A stretch of 64,000 nt of DNA from Campylobacter concisus. Lineage in GTDB: Bacteria; Campylobacterota; Campylobacteria; Campylobacterales; Campylobacteraceae. Below the pieces are notes generated by a model, which made no database searches, was not told the DNA's origin, and saw nothing but the letters and a program-made list of their open reading frames with translations. The DNA is taken from contig NZ_PIRQ01000004.1 of the NCBI RefSeq assembly GCF_003048535.1, positions 62,001 through 126,000 on the forward strand, read 5' to 3'. Made by a program: the position numbers and the translations under genes. Shown one piece after another: positions 45,236 to 54,567 of this stretch (positions are counted from its first letter, which is position 1; each line of letters opens with the position of its first letter).

Positions 45236-45742
45236 ATGAGTCAAACCCATCCTTTTAAACCGATTTTCGATAAAAACTCTAAAATTTTAATCCTCGGATC
45301 CTTCCCTTCCGTCGTTTCTCGCAAATTTGGCTTTTACTACGCAAATCCGCAAAATCGCTTTTGGCGTGTGCTGGCCGGGATTTTAAACACTCCGTTACCC
45401 AAAAGCATGGATGAGAAGATAAATTTTCTGCTCGCTCACCGCATCGCTATCTACGACGCTGCGATCTCGTGCGAGATAAAGGGCTCGAGCGACGCCAAAA
45501 TGACCGCCGTCAAGCCAGCAAATTTAGAGCCGATTTTTAACAGCGCGTGCATAGCGCAGGTATTTTCAAACGGCGGTAAGGCGCATGAAATCTGCGAAAA
45601 ATACCTAAAAAATCAAATTTTAAACGCAACTAGCAAACCGCCCGTCAAGCTACCCTCGACTAGCTCCGCAAACGCAAATTTTGGCTTCGAAAAGCTCGTG
45701 CAAGAGTGGACGGTCGTAGCAGATACATTAAGAGATGGCTAA
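45236..45742 (+). CDS. DNA-deoxyinosine (hypoxanthine) glycosylase, uracil-DNA glycosylase superfamily
   Basis: Base-excision repair enzyme of 168 residues. ILGSFPSVVSRKFGFYYANPQNRFW is the signature of the hypoxanthine-DNA glycosylase branch (family 6), and LPSTSSANANF is the C-terminal DNA-intercalating motif. The catalytic region is DAAISCEIKGSSDAKM. It starts after AAAGGCG. Base composition is between that of nifJ and the rest, so it may have arrived with nifJ. Substrate assigned from family only. Confidence 0.82.
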   Translation: MSQTHPFKPIFDKNSKILILGSFPSVVSRKFGFYYANPQNRFWRVLAGILNTPLPKSMDEKINFLLAHRIAIYDAAISCEIKGSSDAKMTAVKPANLEPIFNSACIAQVFSNGGKAHEICEKYLKNQILNATSKPPVKLPSTSSANANFGFEKLVQEWTVVADTLRDG

Positions 45743-45900
45743 ATTCATCTATCCAAACTTAGCTAATTTACTTGTTTGTTATCGCAAACGGTAAAATCTA
45801 AAACGAAGTCGCCGCCAAATTTCGCGAACATTAATTTAAGAAGCGAGCAAAATTTAAAAAGACTTGTTCGCTTCATTGCCGCAAATAGCGGCATAACCCG

Positions 45901-48465
45901 CTAGCTAGGCACTACAGAATTTCTACGTGCGGTTTTTGTAAGAGAGTAGATGACGAGCAGCATAATAAAGATGTAAAGCAAATTTGCACTTTTTTGTATT
46001 GATTGCATTGCTTCATCGTATTTTAGAGCATTTAGAGCCTTTTCATACGATTTTTTAGTGGTTTCATTTAAATTTTTGTAGCTGGCATTATTATCCATGG
46101 GTTCCTTTGAATATTTTATATATTTTTTCACAAAATCAATTAAAGGAGTGTTTGTTCTACTATTATCCAATCTTTCTAAAATTATTTTTCTATTTTTAAC
46201 TATAAAATTGATCTTATGTTCTGCTTTTATATTAGTAAAATTTGCATCCAGAAGCATATCGTCCAAGCCATTATTATTGTATTTTATTATGTATTCTTCA
46301 AATTTGCTTTCAGCTATTTTCTCCGATGTAAAAATACCAATAAACGGCGTTATTAATACAGGTTTATCCAAAAAAATAGCCATAAAAATTAAATATGTCA
46401 TAAAACGCACAAAACTAAATCTAAATAAATAAAACGACAAAGCATATAATGTCACATATAGAAGTATAAAAACAACAACATAAACAGAATAGTCAAAAGC
46501 ATTAACTAAGCCTGGTGTAATGAAAATGATATATGCAAAAATTCCTATCGGCGCAGTTGCCCACAGTATTTTATACTCCACTACAAAATATAATAAACAT
46601 GTTAGTAGTCCAATTAAAAAAATAAACAGCAACAATAGCACCAATATTTTAGGACTATCAATCATTGCTTTCAACAAAAAATCATCTAAAACCCAAAAAG
46701 ACAATCCATACACAGCAATACTTAGAATAGTAAAGTTTATTATCTTAAATAAATTTGTGTGATGATCACTGGTATTTCTATATAATTTTAGCGTTATCAA
46801 ATCTAAAAAAAGCTCGATACGACTTTTGCTTTTGGGCTTAGCTTCTACTTCATCGACAGATTTTACTTCTTTACTATTTTCGCTATTTTTAGCCTTTGCA
46901 TTTTCAAGAGTAAATTCTAATTCTAGCTCTTTGCAGTATAGTTCCAGGCGGTGAAACAAGCTTGCGTCTAGCGCATTACCTTTGTTATTTAAAGCGTGTT
47001 TCATGAGTCTAAACCCGTCCCTAAAATCATTTATATTCTTTATATTATCGGTATTTACATCAGTTGCATTTTGAGTCTTGACAAGTTCTTTTAGATTTTC
47101 GTAAGTAAAATCCGTTTTTGCATTTACGAAATTTAAAGCGCCATTAAAAATAATTGATGAGAAATTAACCGGTTTTTTAAAAGTTACGCTATAAAAGCAA
47201 GCGACTTTTTTAAAATCAGCCTCATGAAAATCGACAAAATCCTCAAAAACTCTATTATTAAAATAAGCATTATCCAGAAAAATCGTATTTTTAAACTTTA
47301 CATCTTTTCCAAAAGTAAGATTACTATCTGTTTTGAAGTCTGCTTCTTTTTGAAATTTGGTATTTTCAAAAATTGCCGTGCCTTTAAAGTCTGCATTAAA
47401 AAACCGTGCTTCATCGTCGAAAGTGGCAGAGTTAAAGTCTGTATCCGCTTCAAAAACGGCATTTGTAAAATCTGCTTTATTATTGAATACTACATTTAAA
47501 AAGTCGGCTTTATTTTTAAAAGTTGTTTCTGTCAGTATTGCTTCGCTAAATTTAGTTCCATAAAATTGCGCTTCCCCTTTAATAATTGCTTTATCTAAAA
47601 TTACTTCATTATTAAAACGAGTTCTTATAAGGATTAAGTTATTCTCAAAACAAGCTTCGTCAAAAAATATTCTACAGTCAATTGTTTTTCGATAAAAACT
47701 TACTTTTTGTTTAAACTTAGCATTGGTAAAATTTACCTCTTTTCCATTAATCTGTTCAGATTGTAATTTAAATTCGCAATTAAAAATGGTATGCGAAAAA
47801 TTTAAAGAATCAAATTCTCTAATATCCACAGTAAATTTTTGATTAAAATACGTTCCTTCACAATTTATATCTTGTAATTTATTTCTTGTAGTCAATTCAA
47901 AAGATTTATTAAAAATACAACCTATAAAGTCTATATCTTCTCTAGCGTTTTTGGATATAAAATCGCCGTTAAACGTGCATGTCTGAAAAAACGCATATCC
48001 ATCTGCGTAAACTTCTTTTACAAATTCGCATCCGCCAAACGTGCTGTTATTGCTGATATCGCATAAAAATACTTTGTTTTCAAATTCGCAAGAGCTGATA
48101 TTGGGAAATTCAGAGCCGGTAACTATAATAGCTTGCTTGATTTTGCTTAAATTTTTTATATCTTTTTGATTTCCTATAAGGCAGTTTTGTAGGATTATAT
48201 TTGGTTCATCGCTTTGTAGATATTTTTCTAAATTTATATGATTTTTTAGACCTGGATCCAAGCTAAAGAAAAAATAATTAAAAATGAAAAAAGATTGACC
48301 GTCATATTCGCATTTTTTAACCCAATACTGTTTTTTGGGCCGCTCTAGTGTATCAAAAAGATATATATTTTCGCTAATAATTCCAAACTCTTTAAGTCTT
48401 TTAAGATCATTTTGCTCAATCTCTTCTCTTGGCGCTTGCAAAATTTTATCTATATCTAAACCCAT
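45901..48465 (-). CDS. pentapeptide-repeat protein with C-terminal membrane helices
   Basis: An 854-residue protein. Residues about 90-470 are built of A(D/N)FxxAxF-type pentapeptide repeats (NNKADFTNAVFEADTDFNSA and similar), predicted to form a right-handed beta helix. A charged linker (about 520-550) precedes five or so transmembrane helices (about 570-720), and a last helix (ANLLYIFIMLLVIYSLTKT) lies near the C-terminus. It may present a beta-helix platform at the membrane. The short DNA-gyrase-protecting type is unlikely given the size and membrane part. AT-rich between GC-rich neighbours; function unknown. Confidence 0.75.
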   Translation of the reverse strand: MGLDIDKILQAPREEIEQNDLKRLKEFGIISENIYLFDTLERPKKQYWVKKCEYDGQSFFIFNYFFFSLDPGLKNHINLEKYLQSDEPNIILQNCLIGNQKDIKNLSKIKQAIIVTGSEFPNISSCEFENKVFLCDISNNSTFGGCEFVKEVYADGYAFFQTCTFNGDFISKNAREDIDFIGCIFNKSFELTTRNKLQDINCEGTYFNQKFTVDIREFDSLNFSHTIFNCEFKLQSEQINGKEVNFTNAKFKQKVSFYRKTIDCRIFFDEACFENNLILIRTRFNNEVILDKAIIKGEAQFYGTKFSEAILTETTFKNKADFLNVVFNNKADFTNAVFEADTDFNSATFDDEARFFNADFKGTAIFENTKFQKEADFKTDSNLTFGKDVKFKNTIFLDNAYFNNRVFEDFVDFHEADFKKVACFYSVTFKKPVNFSSIIFNGALNFVNAKTDFTYENLKELVKTQNATDVNTDNIKNINDFRDGFRLMKHALNNKGNALDASLFHRLELYCKELELEFTLENAKAKNSENSKEVKSVDEVEAKPKSKSRIELFLDLITLKLYRNTSDHHTNLFKIINFTILSIAVYGLSFWVLDDFLLKAMIDSPKILVLLLLFIFLIGLLTCLLYFVVEYKILWATAPIGIFAYIIFITPGLVNAFDYSVYVVVFILLYVTLYALSFYLFRFSFVRFMTYLIFMAIFLDKPVLITPFIGIFTSEKIAESKFEEYIIKYNNNGLDDMLLDANFTNIKAEHKINFIVKNRKIILERLDNSRTNTPLIDFVKKYIKYSKEPMDNNASYKNLNETTKKSYEKALNALKYDEAMQSIQKSANLLYIFIMLLVIYSLTKTARRNSVVPS

Positions 48466-48644
48466 TTTTAAACCTCGCTATCATGCACATTCTAAAAATT
48501 TACGTTATGCGAAATACTATCAAAAACCAACTTGTAAATTAATTATCAATAAATAAAAACAAACAATGGATTTTAGCCTCATCTTCACCTTAAATTTAGT
48601 TTCAAATTTTAAAATTACCCAAGTCAAACAAAGTAGGGAAAACC

Positions 48645-49790
48645 ATGAAAATCCTAAAATTTCTATTTTTACTTCCGCTTCTAGCCATCGGCGGGCAGGC
48701 GCTGGAGCCAAAAATCGTAATGAAGCCCGAAGCAAGCCTAAAAAACGGGCTTTACTACGTAAAAGGCAAGCTCTACGACGGCACGTTAAAGATGCTGCGC
48801 TACAGCGTCGAGGACCTATATGACGTAAATGCGATGGGCATGATCTATCCGAGGCTAAAACCTCTGCCGCCCACTCTTATACGCGAGATAGACGTGCAGG
48901 GCGGCACGGCGGTGCGATATCGAGACTATTTTGACGGCAGGGACAAACCCTCAAACGAATACCCCCTAAAAAACGGCGTCCGCGAGGGCACGGCTAAGCA
49001 CTACCATGCAGATAGCGGCGCGCTGATGGGCGAGAGCGAATACAAAAATGACGTCCGCGACGGGCGTTATCGCCGCTACTATTTTGACGAGGGCGGCGCG
49101 TTAAAGCAGGATGGTGTTTTCAAGGCGGACAAGCGAGAGGGCGTGTTTACCGACTATTACGTTAGCGGCGAGGTTAGCGCACGCAGCCCCTATGTCGGCG
49201 GGCTACGAAACGGCGAGGATATCGACTACTACAAAAGCGGTAAAATCCGCGGCGTGCGAACCTACAAAAATGACAAGCGAGAGGGCGCGGAAAAATGGTA
49301 CTACGAAAGCGGCGCCGTGGAGGAGACGGGCGAATACAAAAACGACCTCAAAAACGGCGTTTGGAAGCGATTTTACGAAAACGGCAAAACGCGCGTGGTA
49401 GAAAATTACAAAGGCGGCGAAAAGGACGGCGTCGCGCGCGAATACTATCCAAGCGGCAAGCTCAGAGGCGAATACGAGTATAAAGACGGCCGCCAAACAG
49501 GCGCTGGGCTGGACTACTACGAGAGCGGGGCGCTGGCTGCAAAGGTAATGTTTAAAAACGGACGCTATCACGGACTATATGAGGAGTATCACGAAAACGG
49601 CGCGCTAAAAGCCAGAGTGACGTTTGAGGACGGGCTGGAGGTCGGCACGGCGAAACACTACTACGCAAACGGCAAACTAGAGGCCGAAGGGGAGTTTGTG
49701 CGCGGCAGGCTCATCCGCGCCAAAAAATACGACGAATCGGGTAAGTTAATCAGTGATAAGTCTGATAAAAACGGACTTCCGCGGGAATAA
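48645..49790 (+). CDS. secreted MORN/YwqK-type repeat protein
   Basis: A 381-residue protein with a signal peptide (about 1-20, MKILKFLFLLPLLAIGGQAL) and about eleven tandem repeats of 22-23 residues, with consensus YKND-REG--KYYYESGAL, from residue 100 to the end. This is the MORN-variant repeat often labelled YwqK family antitoxin, though an antitoxin role is not supported here and no toxin is adjacent. It is likely periplasmic or surface exposed. GC-rich relative to flanks (30 G or C in bases 49441-49500). Divergent from the pentapeptide gene. Confidence 0.82.
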   Translation: MKILKFLFLLPLLAIGGQALEPKIVMKPEASLKNGLYYVKGKLYDGTLKMLRYSVEDLYDVNAMGMIYPRLKPLPPTLIREIDVQGGTAVRYRDYFDGRDKPSNEYPLKNGVREGTAKHYHADSGALMGESEYKNDVRDGRYRRYYFDEGGALKQDGVFKADKREGVFTDYYVSGEVSARSPYVGGLRNGEDIDYYKSGKIRGVRTYKNDKREGAEKWYYESGAVEETGEYKNDLKNGVWKRFYENGKTRVVENYKGGEKDGVAREYYPSGKLRGEYEYKDGRQTGAGLDYYESGALAAKVMFKNGRYHGLYEEYHENGALKARVTFEDGLEVGTAKHYYANGKLEAEGEFVRGRLIRAKKYDESGKLISDKSDKNGLPRE

Positions 49791-50114
49791 ATACTAAAAT
49801 AAGTTGCTACTGGCATCATTTGAATTTTTACCAAACCAAACATTTACGTCCTTTTATATTTTGCATATTTTAATTGGCTTTAAATAACACTACAATAGTC
49901 GTACTTAATATTAAAATTTTTATATTTATCTTTTGCATCTTAGTCATAAAAGTAGCAATCTCATTTATAAAATCGATAATATTTTTATAAATAAAAGCGA
50001 AATTTCAATATAACAAGTAGTATAATTGCAAGTATATAAATATTATTTTTTATATTTTAAGTGTATTTTTGATTTTTGTATTCTGGTTTTTAAATATCTT
50101 AATAAGGAGCAAAA
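49791..50114. other. AT-rich noncoding region before dcuC
   Basis: A 324-bp stretch with no gene on either strand. Its very high A/T content and TATA-like runs in the last 100 bp suggest the dcuC promoter, but no single -10 stands out. AAGGAGC at the end is the dcuC ribosome binding site. Confidence 0.5.
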
Positions 50115-51509
50115 ATGCATACTCTTGGTCTAATCATAGCTCTACTTACGCTTTTTGTTGTAGGCTGGGCGATTTTAAAAGGCAAATACGCCACTTTCGT
50201 TCTTTTACTATCTGGTGTTATCATGCTTGTCTCTTCAGTCATTCTTGATACGGGAAAATTTTTACCAGAAAAGGTAAAGAGCACTGGAAATTCCTTGCTA
50301 GATGTAGTTGAGTTTATACGCTATATGCTCTCAAATAATTTTTCACAACTTGGACTTTTAATCATGTTAATGGTCGGTTTTGCAAGTTATATGACTCATA
50401 TCGGAGCAAATCAAGCCTTTGTGGGCATCGCCACAAAAAGGTTTAAAGCCATAAAAAGCCCATATTTTATGATATTCATAGCTTTTTGCGTAGCAAAACT
50501 TATAAGCATGGTAATAACCAGCGCAGTTGGACTTGGCGTGCTTTGTCTTGCACTTCTTGGACCAGTTCTTATATCACTAGGACTAAATAAACTAAGCGTT
50601 GGTAGTATTTGTGCGATGAGTGGAGCTAGCTCAATGGTACTTCTTGGCTCATCGACAGCCGCTGCTGCAAAAGCAACTGAACTTGAGGTGCTTGATTATG
50701 TTTTTATCTATAAAATTCCAGCGGCTCTTCCAACTGTGCTCGTGATCGGCATTGCATTAGTTATTTGGAATAGATACTTAGACAAAAAAGAAGGTTGGGT
50801 TTGTAGCGAGCATGTAGGAGAGAGCATTAGTTTTGACGATAAGGTAGATGTTCCAAAAGAGCAAGCACCTATGATCTATGCTCTTTTACCATTTTTACCG
50901 ATGATTTTAGTAGTAGTCTTTTCGCCATATTGTTTAAAAACTATAAAACTAAACATATCAAGCGTCATAATCCTTTCTATGATAATTGCTATGGTTTTTG
51001 AAGCATTTAGGCATAAATTTAGCTTTGAAAAGCTTGGTGAAGGGCTAAAAGTATTTTTTAATGCCATGGCAAAAAGCTTAAGCGGTGTTGTTATGCTAGT
51101 TGTGGCAGCTGGTATATTTGCTGAAGGTTTTAAAGCTCTTGGTATGCTTGATGCTATTGTAAATTTGGCAAAAAGCATAGGTTTTGGAGGGCTTGGCATG
51201 TCTATACTTTTTGTATTTATAACAACCATCGTTACAATCATAGCTGGCTCAAATGGTGCAAGCTTTTATCCGCTTTTAAATATGGTGCCAAATATAGCTA
51301 AGAGTTTAAACATCAACTCTGTTATGCTCGTGCTTCCTATGCATCAAGCCTCCACAATAGCTAGACCACTTTCACCTGTCTCTGGCGTAGTGGTAGCCAT
51401 TTCAGGCATGCTTCACATTAGCCCGCTTTCGCTAATTAAAAGATGTAGCGTGCCAGCTATTTTAGGTCTTATAAGCCACCATATATTTGTATTTTTACTA
51501 TCATTTTAA
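50115..51509 (+). CDS. dcuC: anaerobic C4-dicarboxylate transporter DcuC
   Basis: Inner-membrane carrier for succinate efflux or fumarate/malate exchange under low oxygen. The 464-residue, roughly 12-helix protein has the family blocks GFASYMTHIGANQAFVGIATK, SAVGLGVLCLALLGPVLISLG and NRYLDKKEGW. Late motif GSNGASFYPLLNMVP is typical. pepF follows after nine bases, so the two probably share a transcript. Confidence 0.9.
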   Translation: MHTLGLIIALLTLFVVGWAILKGKYATFVLLLSGVIMLVSSVILDTGKFLPEKVKSTGNSLLDVVEFIRYMLSNNFSQLGLLIMLMVGFASYMTHIGANQAFVGIATKRFKAIKSPYFMIFIAFCVAKLISMVITSAVGLGVLCLALLGPVLISLGLNKLSVGSICAMSGASSMVLLGSSTAAAAKATELEVLDYVFIYKIPAALPTVLVIGIALVIWNRYLDKKEGWVCSEHVGESISFDDKVDVPKEQAPMIYALLPFLPMILVVVFSPYCLKTIKLNISSVIILSMIIAMVFEAFRHKFSFEKLGEGLKVFFNAMAKSLSGVVMLVVAAGIFAEGFKALGMLDAIVNLAKSIGFGGLGMSILFVFITTIVTIIAGSNGASFYPLLNMVPNIAKSLNINSVMLVLPMHQASTIARPLSPVSGVVVAISGMLHISPLSLIKRCSVPAILGLISHHIFVFLLSF

Positions 51510-51518
51510 GGAGAAAAT

Positions 51519-53246
51519 ATGAGATGGAGCTTTGATGATTCTTACGTAGATTTTGATAACGAAATTTTTACCTCATCATTTGAAAATCTAAAAGCACAAA
51601 ATGAAAATTTGGTTAAATTTTTAAACAATAGCGAGCTTACTAAAGCTATCATCTCATACGAAGAAGCATACAAAGAAACAACTAGCCTACTCGCATTTTG
51701 TCGTTGTAAAAGTAGCGATAATACAAAAGATGAGCTAGCTACTAAATTTGAGTTAAAAATAAAAGAGCAAAAAGCTAAACTTGATACGGCAAAGGAGCTA
51801 CTTTTTGATAAATTTGATAGCCTAAAAAGTGATGATAAAATTTTTCAAAGCACTCAATTTAAACATATAAAATTTCTATATTTAGAGCATAAAAATAGTA
51901 AGAGCAAAATACAAAAAAAGAGCGAAAGAGAGTTTTTTACAAATTTAGCGCTCACAAATTTTTTTCCACTTTTTACAAATTTTAGACATCTAAATAATTT
52001 AATAAATATCTCTGCTGCCAATAAAAATGCAAAAACACAAAGCTATAATCTTGCAAAATGTATGGGTATATTAAAAGGATCAGATGATGAAATTTTACGC
52101 AAAAATGTGTTTGATGCTCTGAGTTCTCACTATGATAAATTTGCCGATCTTTATCTTGATATCTTAAATATGCTTCATGGATTTAGACTGGCTAAATTTA
52201 AGGCAGCAAAAGTTGATTTTTTAACGCCAAGCCTTGAAGAAAATAAAATGAGCCTTGACACTTTAAACGCTATGCAAGAAGCCATTAGCAAAAGAGTGGA
52301 AAAAATAAGAGAGTGTGTAAAAGTAAGAGCTAACTTTTTAGGTAGTAAAAGTATAAGAAGTTGCGATCTTTTGGCGCCTTATCCACTTAGCAAGCACAGT
52401 GAAATTTCTTATGACGAGGCTATTAGAATCATCAAAAAAGCATTAAAGCCACTGGGCGAAGATAGTTTTATCAAGCTTATGATAGATAAACACTGGATAG
52501 AAAGCGATGTGCGAGAAAATAAAGCTGGCGGAGCATTTTTTGTAAGTTTGCCAAAATTTAAGCAACCAAGAATTTTTACCACCTACATGAATACTCTTTC
52601 ACACTTAATCCAGCAAGCACATGAGCTTGGGCATGCTTGGCACTACTACTTGATGCGTGATCTTCCTGTTTTAAGCGCAAATTTTCCAATGAGCTTAGCT
52701 GAGAGTGCGAGTACATTCAATGAAACTCTTTTACGAAATGAACTAAAAAAAGATGACTCACTTAGAGTAGAAATTTTATGGCAGGAGCTAAAAAGCGCTG
52801 CAAATTTTTTACTTCATATAAGCGTTAGATACGAGTTTGAGACTGGTTTTATAAAGCTCCGACAAAAAGGTCAAGTCAGCAAAAAAGATGCAAGCGATAT
52901 TTTAAAACAAGCTTGGGATAAATTTTATAAAGACAGCACGAGCGATGTTGAAGAATTTTTGCCATATTTTAAGCCACATTTTTATAAAACAGATAATTAT
53001 ATCTACAACTATCCTTATAGCGTCGGCTATCTGCTATCACAATTCTTTCTAAGTGAGTTTAAAAAAGATGAAGCAAAATTTTGCAAAATTTATAAACAAT
53101 TTTTAATAGAGTGTGGCACAAAAAGCGTGGAAGAGCTAATGAAAAAACACTTTAAAAAAGATACGACAAAGTGCGAATTTTGGCTGATTGGCATAGATGA
53201 AGCGCTAAAAAATTTAGATGAGTTTAAAAAGATAATGGCTGTATAA
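51519..53246 (+). CDS. pepF: M3-family oligoendopeptidase F
   Basis: Cytoplasmic zinc peptidase that cleaves short peptides. The 575-residue protein has the HELGHAWHYY motif with His368, Glu369 and His372, and the third ligand glutamate in LAESASTFNE, the M3 arrangement. The N-terminal helical region is the usual substrate-channel domain. It is shorter than Bacillus PepF (about 600) but complete. AAGGAG lies before the ATG. Likely co-transcribed with dcuC. Confidence 0.9.
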   Translation: MRWSFDDSYVDFDNEIFTSSFENLKAQNENLVKFLNNSELTKAIISYEEAYKETTSLLAFCRCKSSDNTKDELATKFELKIKEQKAKLDTAKELLFDKFDSLKSDDKIFQSTQFKHIKFLYLEHKNSKSKIQKKSEREFFTNLALTNFFPLFTNFRHLNNLINISAANKNAKTQSYNLAKCMGILKGSDDEILRKNVFDALSSHYDKFADLYLDILNMLHGFRLAKFKAAKVDFLTPSLEENKMSLDTLNAMQEAISKRVEKIRECVKVRANFLGSKSIRSCDLLAPYPLSKHSEISYDEAIRIIKKALKPLGEDSFIKLMIDKHWIESDVRENKAGGAFFVSLPKFKQPRIFTTYMNTLSHLIQQAHELGHAWHYYLMRDLPVLSANFPMSLAESASTFNETLLRNELKKDDSLRVEILWQELKSAANFLLHISVRYEFETGFIKLRQKGQVSKKDASDILKQAWDKFYKDSTSDVEEFLPYFKPHFYKTDNYIYNYPYSVGYLLSQFFLSEFKKDEAKFCKIYKQFLIECGTKSVEELMKKHFKKDTTKCEFWLIGIDEALKNLDEFKKIMAV

Positions 53247-53255
53247 ATTTACTAG

Positions 53256-53678
53256 TTATCTTAAACGTTTTATCTTTTTTCGAGAAATTTTATAAATTTT
53301 TGATGGAACATCTTCGAAAAAATGATCATCTACTATTTCATCAGCCACGCTCATAGCCCAAGTTTTATTAAAATTTTGTCCATTCTTGTTTGCACTGCTT
53401 GAATAAAACCAGTCAAATTTAGCTAAAAATTTTTCGTGCTCACACTCTTTTACGACTCTAATAGCCTTTAAATTTGGATACAAAAATGTAGCTTTTCTTG
53501 AATGGCGTATAAAATTTTTATATTTTTTTGGCACTCTAACAAGCTCATTTAAAACGCTAAATTTTGCCGTTGTGATAAGGCAAGGTTTATTTTCATCACG
53601 CATTTTGGCCTTATTTATCTCTTTATAATCTTTACTCAAAAAGCCAGCTGTCGTATCGGTTTGTGCTAGAAATATCAT
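53256..53678 (-). CDS. short Sua5/YrdC/YwlC-like protein
   Basis: A 140-residue protein resembling a shortened YrdC fold. FLAQTDTTAGFLS is the N-terminal YPTDTVYGL-like motif, and the lysine-rich start with NKPCLITTA matches the following strand. Full Sua5/TsaC proteins are about 200 residues or more, so the tRNA threonylcarbamoylation function is doubtful. The start is the ATG at 53678, which overlaps the upstream transporter stop as ATGA; a longer reading to 53768 would run into that gene. Confidence 0.65.
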   Translation of the reverse strand: MIFLAQTDTTAGFLSKDYKEINKAKMRDENKPCLITTAKFSVLNELVRVPKKYKNFIRHSRKATFLYPNLKAIRVVKECEHEKFLAKFDWFYSSSANKNGQNFNKTWAMSVADEIVDDHFFEDVPSKIYKISRKKIKRLR

Positions 53679-54562
53679 AGTTTTTCTCTTTTTGATAGTA
53701 AAAATATACAAGAGATTATTAGAGCAAATCCTAAAAAATCCCAAAATACAAATTTTGTTCCAAGCCAAAAGTAGCCAAAAAATGCTGCACTTAGTGGTTC
53801 TATGCAGGCTAATAAACTAGCTTTTGCTGCGCCTATTAGCTTAACACCTATCATATAAAAGCTAAATGCAAAAATGGTGCCAAGCGCAATAACAGTAATA
53901 AATGTAAGCCATTGATTTATCCCATTAAGCCCAGCGAAATCCCAAACTCTCATATAACAAGCAAGCACTACTCCGCCCATAACCATTCCCCAGCCAAGCG
54001 TGAGAGTGACTGAATATTTAGCATTCAGCCTTGCTGGAGCAAGATTATAAACACAAACGCAAATAGCGCTAACTAAGCACCAAAACAAGGCCTTTGGCGA
54101 AATGACAAGAGATGAAATTTGAGCATGTGTGCTTAGGAAAAATACGCCAAGCATGGCTAAAAATAGAGCTAAAATTTCAAGTTTTCTTGGGACGCGTTTT
54201 TCTTTTATGCAAATGACCATTAAAATTAAAGTAGGAGCAGTGTATTGAATAACAGTCGCTACTGCGGCATTTGAAAGCTCAATGGAGTAAAAGTAGGCAT
54301 ACTGCGTCATCATAAGCCCAAGCAGGGCATAGACTAAAAACTCACCAAGAAGCTTTATATCTTTAATCGGAGCAAAAACGGCACTTGGTTCTTTAAAAGC
54401 ATAAAAAATCACAATAACAATGCCAGCTAGCATCAGTCTATATGGCACCAAAAAATCAGAACTTATACCAAGTGAAAATAGATATTGCCCACAAACCCCG
54501 CTAAACCCCCAAAGGATACCGCCAACTAAAGTAAGGAGTATCCCAAGACGATGAGTATTCAT
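53675..54562 (-). CDS. EamA-family (DMT) transporter
   Basis: A 295-residue inner-membrane protein with ten predicted helices in two EamA repeats, typical of drug/metabolite exporters such as RhaT/YdcZ types. Family marks are LVGGILWGFSGVCGQYLF at the start and AAKASLLACIEPLSAAFFGYFWLG in the second repeat. Substrate unknown. It begins five bases after the DUF799 lipoprotein stop and overlaps the Sua5-like gene. Confidence 0.85.
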   Translation of the reverse strand: MNTHRLGILLTLVGGILWGFSGVCGQYLFSLGISSDFLVPYRLMLAGIVIVIFYAFKEPSAVFAPIKDIKLLGEFLVYALLGLMMTQYAYFYSIELSNAAVATVIQYTAPTLILMVICIKEKRVPRKLEILALFLAMLGVFFLSTHAQISSLVISPKALFWCLVSAICVCVYNLAPARLNAKYSVTLTLGWGMVMGGVVLACYMRVWDFAGLNGINQWLTFITVIALGTIFAFSFYMIGVKLIGAAKASLLACIEPLSAAFFGYFWLGTKFVFWDFLGFALIISCIFLLSKREKL

Positions 54563-54567
54563 TAAAT

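Noticed and set aside
45860..45900. Terminator GCCGC-loop-GCGGC after the pentapeptide gene
   Set aside because: The stem is short and no T tract follows on either strand, so I did not list it.
49203..49571. Antisense protein within the MORN repeat gene
   Set aside because: The repeat periodicity keeps the complementary frame open; no start signal is visible.
48645..49790. Antitoxin of a toxin-antitoxin pair
   Set aside because: YwqK-type repeat proteins are often labelled so, but this one has a signal peptide and no toxin-like neighbour.
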